Below, piece after piece: positions 44,429 through 56,600 of a stretch of 64,000 nt of DNA; positions within the stretch are counted from its first letter, which is position 1; every line of letters starts with the position of its first letter. The notes beneath the pieces were generated by a model. It saw nothing but the letters and a program-made list of their open reading frames with translations, had not been told where the DNA came from and did not search any database. Location: positions 374,501-438,500 of the forward strand of contig OZ024796.1 of the NCBI GenBank assembly GCA_964017045.1, read 5' to 3'. The DNA comes from Omphiscola glabra. Lineage: Eukaryota > Mollusca > Gastropoda > Lymnaeidae. A program made the translations under genes and the position numbers.

Positions 44429-44840
44429 CTGTTGTTGAACATTACATGGGAATCAAGATACAAGGCGCATAATTAAGAAAATATTTGTATTTTGCTATGT
44501 TGACCAAAATCATTGCAATTAGTTGAATTGATTCTACAAGGTTGATTAATGCATCATGCACATCATCCCAAGTTACATCTCAGCCTGTAATCTCATGTCA
44601 TATCACAGTATGCATAGAGTGTCATTTCAAACAAAAGACAATGATAATTGATGTGATCAATATTAATATTTCATGCAGAATGTGTATAAACTCTCCATCA
44701 TAATCATTGAGAACGATTTAAACAAAATATTTATATAGCTATGTTGAAAGGTTTTAAGGAACTCCACTGGCTTTATGTTTAAATTAAAAAGTCTTGAAAT
44801 ATTTATTTCATTTTTAGTTGATTTTTACTGTTAATTGGAC

Positions 44841-44975
44841 TTTTAGATGACTTTTAATATATTTTTTCAAGTTAAACAAGCTTGTACAGTATTCCTCTAA
44901 ATTAAAGACTTTTAGATGACTTTTAATATATTTTTTCAAGTTAAACAAGCTTGTAACAGTATTCCTCTAAATTAG
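44841..44975 (+). repeat. Tandem duplication in the RTK 3' UTR
   Basis: A segment of about 66 bp beginning GACTTTTAGATGACTTTTAA and ending CTCTAAATTA is present twice in direct orientation, with a 1-bp indel. Confidence 0.85.
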
Positions 44976-45339
44976 CATTTTATAGTTTAGAATTTATCAT
45001 GAAATATATCTAATTATTTTCTGTACAAATGAAAGTAAGTAAGCAAGTTCATACTTGTATCACAGATATCATTAATTTCCCTTGAACACTATTGTAACCA
45101 TATATTTCATTAATTCAGTGCTTAACATGATGTGGCAAACTGCTATAAAAATTTATTGTGGTATTTAAAGGATAGTTTTATTGGTTAAATATTTTTATGT
45201 CATATTTTTTTGAGAGCTAGATAATTCCTTTATTATAAACTGATGTATTCTTAATTTTGAATTGCAATTTAAATTCACACCATAAGATGGCTAATTTTCA
45301 AACGTTCAATTATTTTGTGCATCTTGATAATTTATGCAA

Positions 45340-45345
45340 AATAAA
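45340..45345 (+). promoter_or_regulatory. Candidate polyadenylation signal for the RTK
   Basis: AATAAA lies about 0.9 kb after the stop codon in AT-rich DNA. Other AT-rich matches exist, so the real 3' end is not established. Confidence 0.3.
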
Positions 45346-45654
45346 ATTAAATTAAGTTTTCAAGTTTATATCTTGAAGAAAAAAAAATTCAAATTGAAAA
45401 ATCTCTTTGTTTTTATGACTACAAATGTAGTACTTAGTACGGTATACATATAGTATAGTGAAATCTCTTTGGAGAATTTTTTTTTTTTTTTTTTAAATTA
45501 TTCAGATTTTTTTAAGTCAGGAAATCGACAAACTCAATGTGTAAATACAAAGATAATGAAGAAATTATTTTAAATTGATTTAGTGGCATTTGAAAATATT
45601 TACTGAGATTAAGCTATTAAGTATTGAATGAATTTGAGAATGATGTGATTTAGA

Positions 45655-45970
45655 ATGTTAGACTGAATGATTTGACTTAGAATGGTAGATTGAATGATGT
45701 GACTTAGAATGATAGATTGAATGATATGACTTCGAATGGTGGCTTGAATAATGTGACAGAATGGTAGATTGAATGATGTGACTTAGAATGGTAGATTGAA
45801 TGATGTGACTTAGAATGGTAGATTGAATGATGTGACTTAGAATGGTAGATTGAATGATGTGACTTAGAATGTTAGACTGAATTATGTGACTTAGAATGGT
45901 AGATTGAATGATGTGACTTAGAATGGTAGACTGAATGATGTTATTTTAGAATGGTAGAGTGAATGATGTC
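45655..45970. repeat. 28-bp minisatellite
   Basis: About 12 copies of GAATGGTAGATTGAATGATG then TGACTTAG, downstream of the kinase gene. Confidence 0.9.
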
Positions 45971-46084
45971 ACGATTATGTACATTTTTGTTAATTAACTT
46001 ATTCTGTTTTCACATTTTTTGCTTTTTTTTAATGTATGCATAATGTTAATTATTTTTCTTCCACTTTTAAATTCAATTCATTTA

Positions 46085-46705
46085 GCAGAAAGTACTAATC
46101 CTTATCCAACTTCATGTAGCAGACAATACTAATCCTTGTCCAACTTCATGTAGCAGACAGTACTAACCATTGTCCAACTTTCTGAGAACTGAAAAAACCT
46201 TGTTGAATTGACCAATTAATGAGAAAAATGTTCTCATAATTAAATATTTGCTTTCAATGAATTTATGTTGCCATATTATGGTACCACAATTTAAGTACAT
46301 ACAGTTTGTATGGTGTGTGATATGTAATGTACTTTTTTTACTAACTATACTGGGTGTAAATTTTGAAGAAGAAAAAAGCTATATGATATGTATTATAGTT
46401 AAAAATATGATGTATTATGTGTTGAAATTTGAAATGTTGATTTCTAACATTTTCATTTATTATTTACTTACAGAATGACATCCATAACTAAACAAGCCAT
46501 TTATAGAACATGGTTGGAATGAATGACAATTGCTTGTTTTTTTAATGACTTAATTCCCAAATATTTTTGCTTTGATAATTGGCGGTAGAGAAGATAATTG
46601 GCGGTAGAGATGATAATTGACGGTAGAGATGATAATTGGTGGTAGAGATGATAATTGACGGTAGAGATGATAATTGGCGGTAGAGATGATAATTGGCGGT
46701 AGAGA
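46085..46705. repeat. Two short tandem repeats
   Basis: A 35-bp unit with TAGCAGACAGTACTAATCC (3 copies, 46,085-46,175) and ATAATTGGCGGTAGAGATG (19 bp, 7 copies, 46,578-46,705). Confidence 0.88.
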
Positions 46706-47221
46706 CCCAGAAGAGAAAAGCACCATGCCAATGTTTGTGTTTATTTTTAAGCTGTCCTTTTGCATTACCTGTATTATGTATATTACATTTGAATGGATTC
46801 TATAAATACCATCCAAGTGGTCACTTTATTTGACTTAACATTGTTTATTTTTATTATCCATGTATGGTTGATAGATGAGATTAGTGTATTTTTATGTACA
46901 CAATTGCATACACATTCTTATGAACATATGCCTCTGAGTTGTTTCAAAATGTATGTATTTTGAGTTAACAATGTCAACTTAAATGTATACTATTGTATGT
47001 ACTGACAATCACCTACAACCAATTATAATCTGAAGGTTTACATTTTGTAAAGTATGTGTGTCATAATTTGAAACATTTCTTGTGTATCAATGTTGGCATG
47101 AATGCTATGAACATTATAAACTTTTTTTCATGAGAGCTACAATTGTCGACTTTGTTCTTTCAGTTTACGTTTAATGTTCTTTGCTTTCAATATTTTTATG
47201 TCTTTTGATACTAAACTAAGT

Positions 47222-47740
47222 CAATCCCAAGCTGGTGGTCCCAAGCTGGTGGTCCCAAGCTGGTGGTCCCAAACTGGTGGTCCCAAGCTGGTGGACTCGA
47301 GTTTAATCCCCAGCAAAAACATCACCTGCACCCTGGGTGGATGGGATTTGTTGACCTTGGATGGCAGGGTGGATAGGACTTGATGACCTTGGATGGCAAG
47401 GTGGATAGGACTTGTTGACCTTGGATGGCAACTAATCTGAAAGATGGAAAACTCTGAAATCAAACTCTGAGATGGAGTCCCGTATGACATTGACATGATG
47501 AACATTGTGAGAACCCCTGCGACGTAGAATGCACAATGAAACATGCCCACACACCGCTGGTCATCTACTGCATCCTGGACTATTTCCAGTCATCTTGACT
47601 ACGTCTTGCCATTGGAACAAATAGGCAAGGGCGAGAGAGTGAGGCTGACGAATGGGGCAACTCTACCTCACTTTAAACAAAATACAGCTCAAGTCAAGGC
47701 TACAAGTCAAGTTGAAGTTCTGGTCAATATCGTATGCCAA
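47222..47740 (+). mobile_element. tRNA-type SINE with two internal tandem expansions
   Basis: The head repeats CAAGCTGGTGGTCC five times (47,229-47,290) before GGACTCGAGTTTAATCCCC. The body segment GATAGGACTTGTTGACCTTG then GATGGCA is repeated three times (47,335-47,430). The rest (GATGGAGTCCCGTATGACAT ... GAGGCTGACGAATGGGGCAA) is the reverse complement of the 32.7-33.2-kb copy. Confidence 0.7.
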
Positions 47741-47834
47741 GGATGAACTATATATATTATGAGTTCTTAAACATCTCCATGTCTGAGAGTACCTGTTATC
47801 AAGTTCAAAGACCCTTTGACGGAGATAAGCTTAT

Positions 47835-47960
47835 TTGGGGGATATGTGATAAAGTATTGCATTAATTTTAACAGCAGAAATACATTACAAAAGAGTAGTT
47901 GGGGGATATGTGATAAAGTATTGCATTAATTTTAACAGCAGAAATACATAACAATAGAGT
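47835..47960. repeat. 62-bp direct duplication
   Basis: TTGGGGGATATGTGATAAAG then TATTGCATTAATTTTAACAG is present twice in tandem. Confidence 0.85.
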
Positions 47961-47964
47961 TAAT

Positions 47965-49010
47965 AGAAATGGTAAAACTACATCTACAAATTCTTTTAAA
48001 CGAACAAGTGTGCTCAAGTTGTCAAATTTGAAGAATGGTTGCTTTAGAAGTATATTTTTATTAATATAAATCGGTGAGAAATAAACCTCCCAAAATGAAC
48101 AAAGTCAAAACCTTACGAATGAAAATAAATAGGAGAGCAAAAATGAATATTTATTTTTAAAAATATTTATTATAGTCAATATAATTCCTAGTAAATACAC
48201 AAAGGATGAAATAGTTTCAAATAAACAAATTTTTTTATTCCAATTTTCTTAATAAAACCTAACAAAAATTAATATTTCACCAATATCTATCCACAATATC
48301 TATCAATGTATCCACCAGATATTTTAAATCGGATCCATGCAAACAGCTGTTGTATATTAATTCTCATTTATTGAGCTGATTATTGGTAATTCGGTATGAG
48401 TAAATATCTTGCCACTTAGATCTAAAAAAAAATGTACATGTTACAAAAAAAAATGTACATGTCACAATTAAATATTTTACTTATTTCTTGGCATAATATA
48501 ATTTAAGCAAACATTTCACTTAACTCTTTGGTTGTAAGAAAAAAATAACAAAAATAAACCAAATGTCAGCATTATAATGGTCAGCATCACAAAAGTCAGT
48601 CAGCATGACAAAAGTCAGTCAGCACCACAAAAGTCAGTCAGCACCATGCAGCTACATAAACTGACTTTCCTAAACAAAGCTCACTAAAAATAAATACAAC
48701 TGCACATTAAATCATATATTTTATCATTTAATCATACAGATTACTTTAGGAATCTCATTCCTAATACTTTAGGAATATCATTCCTAATACTTTAGGGATC
48801 ACATTCCTAATATTTGATGGATCTCATTCCTAATACAAACCTGGAAAGATCAAAGTCAGTGAGAACGCACTATAACAATAGGATACAAAAACACTGTCAT
48901 CATTGTTTCAATGTGCCAAAGACATGTCAGCAAACTCAACATTAATCAGGACACAAGTTTATTTTAAAATATCCAATTCTTGTGGTTACTAATGCAATCT
49001 GTCAATTGAG
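47965..49010. other. Intergenic, short repeats only
   Basis: Small repeats of AAAAGTCAGTCAGCA (48,580-48,650) and ATTCCTAATACTTTAGGAAT (48,740-48,835). No gene seen. Confidence 0.6.
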
Positions 49011-49011
49011 G

Positions 49012-49335
49012 AGCATACACAGGTGGTTTGCCAGACAGTTAACATACACAGGTGGTTTGCCAGACAGTTAACATACACAGGTGGTTTGCCAGACAGTTAA
49101 CATACACAGGGGGTTTGCCAGACAGTTAACATACACAAGTGGTTTGCCACACAGTTAACATACACAGGTGGTTTGCCAGACAGTTAACATACACAGGTGG
49201 TTTGCCAGACAGTTAACATACACAAGTGGTTTGGTTTGCCAGACAGTTAACATACACAAGTGGTTTGGTTTGCCAGACAGTTAACATACACAAGTGGTTT
49301 GGTTTGCCAGACAGTTAACATACACAAGTGGTTTG
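49012..49335. repeat. 29-bp minisatellite
   Basis: CATACACAGGTGGTTTGCCA then GACAGTTAA, about 10 copies; the later copies gain a GGTTT insertion. Confidence 0.92.
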
Positions 49336-49929
49336 TAAATGACAGCCCTAAGAAAGTAGCTAGAAAGACAAATCCAGAAGTAAGTATATTATAAGACAAA
49401 TTTAGTAATTCATAGGCAAGTTGCTTCCTGTGGCAATGAAAATAATGACTGAAGAAATATTTTTGGGATAAGGGGAATTGATAATAATAATAATAAAACT
49501 TTTTTAAAACCTCTATTTATGCTGTGACAATATCGAATATTTCTATATTTAGAATCCATAAATAAATCCAAGATTTTCTGTTATACCCAAAGACAATTTT
49601 TTTAAATCAGAATCTCAGCTCATGAGTTGACAATTTCAAATGTAGGACAAAGGCTACCTATTTTATAAACATAAATTAATTGAGGACGAGTGTGGCTATA
49701 ATCATAACAAAATATCTTCATAGTATATAAATACACCTTAGTAAATAGATACACCTAAAGCATGTTAACAAAAACGTTTGCTATGATATCAAAATAGTTT
49801 TGGAAAAGTTGAGAGAGTAGAAATGTAAAAACTACTTTTACCACAGAACACGTTGAGCTTTCAAGTCAAAGACAAAAAGTGAACAAGAAGTTACTTTTAG
49901 ATTAGTGGGCTGAAACTGTGAGTGGAAAC

Positions 49930-50365
49930 TTGTAGGGTAAAGCTGTCTTTAAGTAAGACATAACATTCTAGGGTAAAGATGTCTTTAAGACATAACATTC
50001 TAAGGTAAAGATGTTTTTAAGTAAGACAAAACATTCTAGGGTAAAGATGTCTTTAAGACATAACATTCTAGGGTAAAGATGTCTTTAAGTAAGACAAAAC
50101 ATTCTAGGGTAAAGATGTCTTTAAGTAAGACATAACATTCTAGGGTAAAGATGTCTTTAAGTAAGACAAAACATTCTAGGGTAAAGATGTCTTTAAGACA
50201 TAACATTCTAGGGTAAAGATGTCTTTAAGTAAGACAAAACATTCTAGGGTAAAGATGTCTTTAAGATATAATATTCTAGGGTAAAGCTGTCTTTAAGTAA
50301 GACATAACATTCTAGGGTAAAGATGTCTTTAAGATATAATATTCTAGGGTAAAGCTGTATTAAGA
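49930..50365. repeat. 27/31-bp minisatellite
   Basis: ACATTCTAGGGTAAAGATGT then CTTTAAGTAAG, about 14 copies, with and without the 4-bp GTAA. Confidence 0.92.
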
Positions 50366-50369
50366 CATG

Positions 50370-51400
50370 AAAAACAGCATGTGACAAGTCAGTTGTTTTT
50401 ACTTGCATGAAAACCTTAAGAATGCATTTCACACAAAACTACTTTTTTAAAATCAGATATTTCAAATATTTTTTCAAAGTTAAAATACTTAAAGTAAATT
50501 CTGTTGTTGTTTTTTTAACAACCATATCCACAAAACTTCTTTACAAAGACTCATGATATGTTTTATATAAATCCCACAAAGTCTGTTTCAGTGATAGAAG
50601 AAAGAACTTCCCAATATGTCATAATAAATATACATATTTCAAGATATAACATATAGTTTATAAATGCACAGTCAAATGAATATGAAGAATAATGCTAAAG
50701 TGTATGCCTAGCGTATGCCTTATATTCTATGGCTTTCCCTCAAATCAAGACAATGGATGTAGAAAAATTGTAAATTTAAATGTTGATTGAACAAATTACC
50801 AACCGATGTTTAATCAAAATATATTTTTTTAATCAATCTGACCTTTTTTAAAATGTTGAGATTTTTAACAGCATTTGCTTACTAAATATCTGGCTTCATT
50901 GCTTACTTGATATCTGGCTTCATCTCCTTTATTTCAACTAAATTTTAAAAATATTTGGCACATTTGTCTCCGTTCTGAAGGATTAAAAGTAGAGTAGAAT
51001 TTAAATCTTTACAAATGAATAATGAGCTGGTTCATGTTTTATATCTTGTTATGAGTAGGAGCATTGGCAAAACAGCTGTTTAATCAAAAATAATAGAAAG
51101 ATTTTCATCCATGAATTAAATTCACTTCAAAGATCCATAAGATTATTAAGAGTACTGTCAATTTTTTTGGACATCAAAATTAACCTTACATAAGAACATA
51201 TCTACGTCCATTTATTGTAAGACAACAGACAGTCATAGTTTCCTGCTATATTCATCGTCCCATGCTAAGTCATGTTAAAATTCCATTCCTATCTTTCAAT
51301 TATTCAAACTAAGAAGATGTTGCAGCAATGACAATTTTTGGGAAAGGACTGCAGAAATGTTGGATATTTTCCAATGTAGATTATATCCTGAGCCAATTTT
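50370..51400. other. Intergenic, no feature seen
   Basis: AT-rich unique DNA. Confidence 0.5.
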
Positions 51401-51404
51401 AAAA

Positions 51405-51595
51405 GCAGGTGTCACTCCAATAAAAGGTATGACCAGACAGCTGTCACTAGAATTAAAGGTATGACCAGACGGCTGTCACTAGAATTAAAGGTATGATCAG
51501 ACAGCTGTCACTAGAATTAAAGGTATGACCAGACGGCTGTCACTGGAATTAAAGGTATGACCAGACAGCTGTCACTCGAATAAAAGATATGACCA
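51405..51595. repeat. 32-bp repeat
   Basis: AATTAAAGGTATGACCAGAC then AGCTGTCACTAG, about 6 copies. Confidence 0.88.
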
Positions 51596-51829
51596 GATAC
51601 GATGTGTTTAAAGTGACTCATTCTGACAGTGGGGATAACTCTAAATTCATTTTAACTTTTCATCCCCATAACCTTATGGCTCGTTACCTAGTTCTCAAAA
51701 GCCAGTTCATTCTTACAGCAGACCCTGTCACCAATGAGATTTTCAAAAAAACTCTTTTTGCTTTATGAGGGACAAGCGCCTTAGGGACATAATTGTTAGA
51801 TGCCACCCTCCCCCCCTGTTATTAAAGCA

Positions 51830-52285
51830 CATATTGGCACCAAAAGTTGCAACCGTAGCCATTGTAACACATGTACCTACGTGACTAAAGTTGACAAGAT
51901 CACATTCCCTCTGGAAATATTCAGATTCAAAGATGGTTTTAATTGCACACGTTGAAATGTGATTTACACAATCCTTTGAAAAAAAAATGTGTGGAAATAT
52001 ACGTAGGAAAGACAGGATGTCGCCTTGGAGACTATTTAGAAAACCCCTGTATAACATCAATAAACAAGCCCTTTGTCCAGTTTCAAAACATTTCAATAGT
52101 GCTGAACATTTTGGAACATTAGACATTGCAGTTACTACAGGTATATTGTATGCAAGTAATACACCGGATATAATTTTTATGGAAAATAAATTAATAACAA
52201 TATTTGGTACATTGACTCCATACTGATGAAGACATTTGCCAAAACGTTTACATTTATATTCTGTGTAATCATTATTAAAGCTTAA
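51830..52285 (+). mobile_element. Penelope-like element 3' remnant with GIY-YIG piece
   Basis: The plus strand encodes, with frameshifts and stops, CVEIYVGKTGCRLGD (about 51,988-52,032), the C-terminal half of a GIY-YIG nuclease motif, then SKHFNSAEH and ENKLITIFGTLTPY (to about 52,224). Next come CTGATGAAGACATTTGCC, AAAACG and ATTAAAGCTTAACC. The order GIY-YIG, FGTLTP, then a hammerhead-like core fits the end of Penelope-like retroelements. Broken and not functional. Homologous to 2,040-2,392. Confidence 0.7.
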
Positions 52286-52289
52286 CCTA

Positions 52290-53550
52290 TTTCCACATTA
52301 TTTGTGGGGCATTTATCTAAGGATGGACATTTTTAAATACTTAAAAAATGTCCAGTGGCTGTCTTCAGCAGTATGTGAGGCATGTACAAAAATGGAGCCA
52401 AGAAATTACAGACACAATTGTAATATAGAGCAAAACTTGGACAAACAATATGTAAAAGTCCCCTTTTATTAGACCACAGTTTCATTCCCTAGTGTGGAGC
52501 ATTTGCTTCTGATTTCATCTTTATGGAACATTCAATACATGTTTGAAACGTCAACTCAAAAGTAAGTCAAATGTTTTCTGAACACTGCACACACAAAAAC
52601 TACATAAAGGCTTAAACTCATAATGAAAATATCTTTCTAGGATAATTTTTTGTATACTCTCAAAGAGATGTAATGTTTTTAAAAAATCTAATTAGTTAAA
52701 TAAATATTAAATAGCATTTTTTTCATCCTAATTTTTTGTTAACATAATAAGTGAAAATTGAGTTTGAGAAGGTGGGTGGTTTGAAGGAAGTTTCAAATAA
52801 AGTAATAATTTTTTTTAATTGGAATGTCCAGAAATACTGTTTGACATAAAACTTGACAAAAATATAAAAATAAAGTCAATTTTACAAGGTGATAGATCAT
52901 AGCAGTTTTTTTCAAATAACAAACCTTTCATTATAAATGAAACATTTATGCTATGATAAGAGAGAGATATCATTTCTTTCTTATTGATCATTAGACTTAT
53001 ACGTTCAGTCTGTTTCATTATGGCACATTTATAACATACATTATAAATAAAATAAAACTTGTGCAGGTCCACCGTTGAAAACTGAAAGCCTAAACACCCT
53101 GAGAAGTCACGTTGGTTAAAAGCATATCACTGGCTTATTATATATATATATATATATATATACATGTTAGAGCAAAAACCAAAAGTTCAGCCAGTTCCCA
53201 TTTAAACAGCCGCTTTGCAATTTGGCCGAGAGGTGTGGCCATGGTCCGATGTACTTGAAATAACCTATGTATATGCTAGTTTTGCAGGCTATTTGGCGTA
53301 GTGGCAGGAAATCCCTGACCAAAGTTAGATGTGCTGATGCAAGACTTTCTTATAGTTGTCATGATATCGCCTCATACCATTTTGAAAATTGACCGGCCAA
53401 ATCGCAAAAATAAAGAATATTTAGGACTTTGGATGGTCAATTTACAGCTATATTAGCAATTTTCCAATTTGCCTGGCCAGTTCCCAAATGGGCCGTAACA
53501 TATACATTATCGTTACAATGAAATAAATGAGGATGAAGTAAGACGTAGCC
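52290..53550. other. Intergenic / TMEM68-like 3' region
   Basis: AT-rich DNA with a (TA)n tract at about 53,137-53,162. Probably includes the 3' UTR of the minus-strand gene; no clear minus-strand AATAAA was chosen. Confidence 0.4.
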
Positions 53551-53551
53551 T

Positions 53552-53647
53552 TCATCGTAAGAAAGGAATTCGTTCTAGCAAAGCACGTAGTATACTTCCT
53601 GGACAGGTCTGATGCTTCTCAATTAATTTTTCAATTGCTGTTTTGAC
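53552..53647 (-). CDS. TMEM68: TMEM68-like exon 8: C-terminus and stop
   Basis: Acceptor TTTCAAG after a T-run, TGA stop at 53,552-53,554, 96 bp. It encodes VKTAIEKLIEKHQTCPGSIL and RALLERIPFLR, aligning with the end of vertebrate TMEM68. Confidence 0.92.
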   Translation of the reverse strand, partial: VKTAIEKLIEKHQTCPGSILRALLERIPFLR

Positions 53648-56600
53648 CTTGAAAAAAAAAAAAAAATCTTCTTAATTTAAAAACTGCCTTCATGAAACTG
53701 CATAAAGAGTAAATGTAACAATGTAGGCCTATGTCATAGCTTATGAACTGACAATTTACAGAGTAAATATTACAATGTATGTTATTGCTTATGAACTAAC
53801 AATTTTTACAATTTTAAAAGTTATCTTAGCTTTGAATGCATAGCCCTCATGGATTTCAATACAATTTCATCACCTTCACTTAAAGCATTCATGACCTTCA
53901 CTTAAAGGATACATGACCTTCACTTAAAGGATACATGACCTTCACTTAAAGCATTCATCACCTTCACTTAAAGGATACATGACCTTCACTTAAAGTAATC
54001 ATCACTTCCACTTACAGGAAGATCAACCTCCTTGTTTTTACAAATGGTCATTTTAAATAATTAAATTTTTGTTCTCCTATATAAATAATACAATAAATGA
54101 AACATTGGTCTATTGGTACTCACCCTTTCTGCCAACTCCTCTGCGGTCAAGTTAGGATTAGGTAAAATAGGCTCACCAAAAATTGTTCTGAAGAAAGAAA
54201 ATAATTATATTATCATTTGAATGACAATGCAAATAATATATAGAATAATGAACAGATGTTTAATTAAAATTTTATCAGGGGTTAGATTGATGATTAAATT
54301 ACTTCTAACATTGTCAACTGATGATTACATGGCCAACTAAGGATTAATTTACTTCTAACATGCTTAAAACACTTATATCATGGCCATCTGATGTTAAAAC
54401 ACTTATATCATGGCCATCTGATTTTAAAACACTTATATCATGGCCATCTGATGTTAAAACACTTATATCATGGCCATCTGATGTTAAAACACTTATATTA
54501 TGGCCATCTGATTTTAAAACACTTATACCATGGATAATATATAATCTTAAATATTTTTTAATAAAATACCAATAAAAATTCAATTCCTACTTCAATTTAA
54601 CAGGAAAAAATCCATAGACTGGTACGCATGGTATCCTTGTTTTTTCATAAAATCCCCTAAGCCAAGCTGAAATTTTAAAAAAAAAATTAACATGGTTTAC
54701 AATCATCCTACTTTAAATCTACAAGTTAGATCACTTCAACACATAAAAACATATCTACAAGTTAGATTAATTCAACACATCAATACATATCTGATATTTC
54801 TATTAAATTATATTTTGTATACTGGTAAAATGAAAATAGAATTTTTCATTGAAATACATTATTTCAGCATAAATCACAGTTCATGGATCAATGTTAATAT
54901 TACATTCTGTTAATTATTGGCATATTGAAAGAAATCAATATCATCAAACCTCTTGCCCAATAAGGAGTCCTGAAAGCTTCCCTGATATTCTTAGTAAACA
55001 TTGGTATGATTGGCTGAAATTAAAATTTTAAACATCTGAGATATTATTTTAATGGAACTAAAAAAAATGCAAAATGAATTTCATGTGTAAAATGTCTTTT
55101 TACTCATGGGCAACCATTTAGTTTTTAATGAAACATTTTTACCACAATATACTGTGAAAGTGAAACTGAGAATTTACAGCAATGACACGGGCTGTTTCTA
55201 AGTTTAGAATTTACAGCAATGCTACAGGCTGTTTCTAAGTTTAGAATTTACAGCAATGCTACAGGCTGTTTCTAAGTTTAGAATTTACCGCAATGCCACA
55301 GGCTGTTTCTAAGTTTTTAGCAATGGAAAGTTATGATAAGAAAGAAACACCACTTTTCTATTTAAATGGTATTTTTGCTTTGACTCAGGTGTCTGATGTG
55401 TTGCTATAGACATAAACTTATTGATAAGTTTCATTAGACATAGTCAAGATAAAACAATTACCACGTTTGCTTGTAATGCAACTTTTGCAAATCCACATCT
55501 TTTATTCCACAGTAATTTGTAGTTCTCATCACTAAAAAGCCCTTCTCTAACTCCACCTTGGAATGTAAGTTTTGGAGAATAACATTAAATTAGTAATTAT
55601 CTAGTAATTTTGACAACTTATGATAAGTTTGGCAGTGGCAAATATACATGACTTGTACTCTGACTCTTATCTCTGTTGTGAGAATATTATTATGATTTAT
55701 TATGATTTCACACTTTTTATACCAAAGTAGTAACAAAGGACTAATTAGACTTTATACAATAACTACCCACCTGGTGCTATAGATAGCAAATGTCCACTAG
55801 TCAATACATCGACACAACTAGAAACAGTTCCTGGTGCTACATTAAAAACTTCCATCATTGTTTGCCAACCTAAAATATAAAAACAGCAGAAAGTAAAGCA
55901 ACTCTTTAGTATTAAACGACTTTTTCTGCAACACTCAATGACAGAAGCCGTTGTTAAATTAATCTAGTGTTATTTAATTTATTTTGTCAATAAAGTTCAA
56001 TGAGCAAAAAAAAAAATTATTTTTACAGGTTTTGAAATAAGTTGAAAAGTTTTATTATTCAATAAAGTTCATAACTAATATTTTCAATATTCATATTTCT
56101 ATTTATATAAAATCCAAGTAAAACTAAGTATTATTTTATCATGCTATTATAAAGTATAAAATCTTTGCCCACTCATTTAAAGTAAACAGTCCTGAATCAA
56201 TATTTATTTTTCTACACATTTTAACAGCTTTTTAAAGGCCTTTTTATTTGTCCTAAATATTTAAGCTCAAATTATTTTATTTTTTTAAGGTTGACTTAAG
56301 TTATCAAGCATTAAGATGACAGCTGTACATGAGTTTTGTGTCATGACTTTTGTCAGAAACTTTGACTTTTTCAAACACAACCAGAGATGGAAGATTTTAG
56401 GGACATTTACCACGCTTACCTTCTTATAATTCACATCCGTGTCCCTCAGAGATCGCAATTTAAAAAAAACTTGTTATTTTTAATTCATTCAAAAGTATTT
56501 TGAAGTAAGTTTCAAACCTGGCATGTAAAAGAGAAACTTGTCTCCAACTAAATGAATGAGTCGGTTCTTCTCCAGCAAGACAGTGGTTAAAACATAGTAG

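Noticed and set aside
51743..52126. A 127-residue minus-strand frame
   Set aside because: It is the antisense shadow of the Penelope-like remnant, whose plus strand carries the recognisable GIY-YIG piece.
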